Shown piece after piece: positions 14,907-15,784 of a DNA stretch of 15,784 nt. Both the position numbers and the translations under genes were made by a program. Positions within the stretch are counted from its first letter, which is position 1. Every line of letters begins with the position of its first letter. This DNA is from Alphaproteobacteria bacterium (GTDB lineage: Bacteria; Pseudomonadota; Alphaproteobacteria; Rhodospirillales; Rhodospirillaceae). The notes under the pieces were generated by a model. The model was not told the origin of the DNA and did not search any database. It saw nothing but the letters and a program-made list of their open reading frames with translations. The stretch is from NCBI GenBank assembly GCA_015228695.1, contig JADGDA010000033.1, forward strand, positions 1-15,784, written 5' to 3'.

Positions 14907-15239
14907 GACGGGGCCTGGGCGTAGGGCGGCGAGAGGGGGACGTTTTGGAGCGCGGGCCGGTGCGGGAGGGCTCTGGCGGAATCGGTCGGGACATCTCCGT
15001 GCGGGAGGCGGAGCCTGGGGACGGCGTGCCTTCCGTGTATTTTACAGACAATTTACGAAAAATTAGGTTGTTCTATTTCCAATCGTCTTTCAACCTGGGT
15101 TTGTCGGTTGATTGATGCGTTGAAACGTGCTAAAAACGCCTAGCGAGTAGTGTGCTTCTTTATAATAAATAAAAAATGACGCGGCCGATCGGCTGGCAAC
15201 GAATCGGCTGGAATGGCAGGGGAACCGGTGGAGGCGTTC
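14907..15239. other. Intergenic region between two small plus-strand genes
   Basis: No gene is seen in these 333 bases. The first 125 or so are GC-rich and hold a 5-bp stem (CTCCG 14995-14999, CGGAG 15009-15013) without a T-run, so it is not a convincing terminator. From about 15035 to 15180 the DNA turns AT-rich and holds candidate promoter elements for the next gene. Just before that gene the 9-mer ATCGGCTGG occurs twice, at 15188 and 15203, a 15-base period. Confidence 0.6.
15108..15136 (+). promoter_or_regulatory. Candidate promoter for the gene at 15240
   Basis: TTGATT (15108-15113) and TAAAAA (15131-15136) are 17 bases apart in the AT-rich stretch. A perfect TATAAT also occurs at 15161-15166 but has no -35 at the right distance. 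Either could be used; neither is strong enough to be sure. Confidence 0.35.
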
Positions 15240-15485
15240 ATGTCCAGAGTTGCAGCGTCCGTTAGGACCACGGGAGAGAAGCCTTCCGGTCAGGGTGGGT
15301 TCGCCCTCCCCCCGTTCCCCCCCCAGAGCATCAACGGGGGGCGCTTCGCGGGGGCCGAGGAACCGCTTCTTTCCGATCTTCTCAGCGACCCGATGACCCA
15401 CAGGGTAATGGAAAGCGATGGCGTCGAGCAGGTTCACCTGATGCTCGTGATCGCCGAGGTTCAGGCCCGCCTCAACGGCGCCTAG
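15240..15485 (+). CDS. Small hypothetical protein (81 residues)
   Basis: I do not recognise it firmly. From the ATG at 15240, preceded by GGAGG at 15230-15234 (5-base spacing), the product is 81 residues. The first half is basic and Pro/Gly-rich and probably disordered. The second half (LLSDPMTHRVMESDGVEQVH and the following LMLVIAEVQARL) looks like one or two amphipathic helices, a pattern common in small uncharacterised alphaproteobacterial proteins. There is no signal peptide. An in-frame ATG at 15213 would add 9 residues but has a poorer ribosome site. The AT-rich upstream region with promoter-like elements supports a real gene. Its neighbours give no clue to function. Confidence 0.6.
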   Translation: MSRVAASVRTTGEKPSGQGGFALPPFPPQSINGGRFAGAEEPLLSDLLSDPMTHRVMESDGVEQVHLMLVIAEVQARLNGA

Positions 15486-15597
15486 AGCGGTTCACTTAAG
15501 ACGAAAATATGTGCAAATTCAGCATATTGTCGTCGTAGCTGGCCTTGTTCCGGGCGTCCGTGCGGTGCCGCGAACGCAAGCGATCAAGATGCGGATG

Positions 15598-15707
15598 GGC
15601 GTGGATGGCCGGGTCAAGCCCGCGGCTGTCCGGCACGGTTATTGCTTTCAACTGTGTCCCGCCACCGGATTTCCGTCATGGCCGTGCTCGTCACGGCCGT
15701 CCACGCC
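15598..15707. repeat. REP/MITE-like imperfect inverted repeat
   Basis: Two arms of 25 bases, 15598-15622 and 15683-15707, are inverted copies matching at 20 of 25 positions with perfect 8-base outer ends (GGCGTGGA). The right arm region itself forms a perfect 7-bp hairpin, GGCCGTG (15680-15686) with CACGGCC (15692-15698) and a 5-base loop. The left arm has a smaller CGGG/CCCG hairpin. Sequences of the type GCGTGGATGGCCGGGTCAAG are often seen dispersed between alphaproteobacterial genes. The remaining bases of 15486-15784 hold no gene I can support; an open frame at 15545-15766 is a reading of this repeat. Confidence 0.6.
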
Positions 15708-15784
15708 AAGCCGTGCTGCCGGCGGCGGGATTTACCCCCAATGCCATGTCGGGCGGTACCGCGTGAATGCGCGGGACGAGCCCG

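Noticed and set aside
14995..15013. 5-bp stem after the 163-residue gene as a terminator
   Set aside because: No T-run follows and the 9-base loop is large for so short a stem.
15545..15766. 73-codon open frame at the right edge
   Set aside because: It starts at TTG without a ribosome site and reads through the inverted repeat; the Arg/Gly/His-rich text is typical of translated REP-type sequence.

Overview
The window is GC-rich, densely coded DNA with short AT-rich gaps and a FlaF-type flagellar regulator, a family largely confined to Alphaproteobacteria. A Rhodospirillales/Magnetospirillum-like genome is the best guess. That assignment is inferred from style and gene content, not from a marker gene.

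Positions 1-14000 form a surface-glycan locus. On the minus strand at the left edge lie a glycosyltransferase-like gene (running off the window) and an asparagine-synthase-type amidotransferase, joined by a 4-base overlap. Divergent from them, on the plus strand, are a UDP-GlcNAc 2-epimerase (wecB) and a Wzy/O-antigen-ligase-type membrane protein, again overlapping by 4 bases. These converge on, and overlap by 18 bases, a long minus-strand run. In transcription order this run is: a ColD-like member of the DegT family, an NAD-dependent sugar epimerase/dehydratase, a heptose-7-phosphate-kinase-like GHMP kinase, FlaF, a KdsC-like HAD phosphatase, a TylF-like O-methyltransferase, a secreted Ala/Val/Ser-rich protein of unknown function, a Wzx-like flippase and a polyisoprenyl-phosphate sugar-1-phosphate transferase.

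Together the locus carries an initiating transferase, a flippase, a polymerase or ligase, and enzymes for making and decorating unusual sugars (kinase, phosphatase, dehydratase, methyltransferase, amidotransferase). It is therefore most likely a Wzx/Wzy-type polysaccharide or glycoconjugate locus. FlaF inside the sugar run raises the possibility that some of the sugars decorate flagellin.

A tRNA-Val (anticodon CAC) with a good sigma-70 promoter sits directly upstream of the long minus-strand run. To its right are an AT-rich divergent promoter region, two small plus-strand genes of unknown function (163 and about 81 residues), and at the right edge a REP/MITE-like imperfect inverted repeat. 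No transposase, integrase, phage gene, CRISPR array or recognised defence gene was seen. The features most worth a second look are the His-for-Lys change in the DegT-family enzyme, FlaF among sugar genes, the secreted repeat-like protein, and the two orphan small genes.
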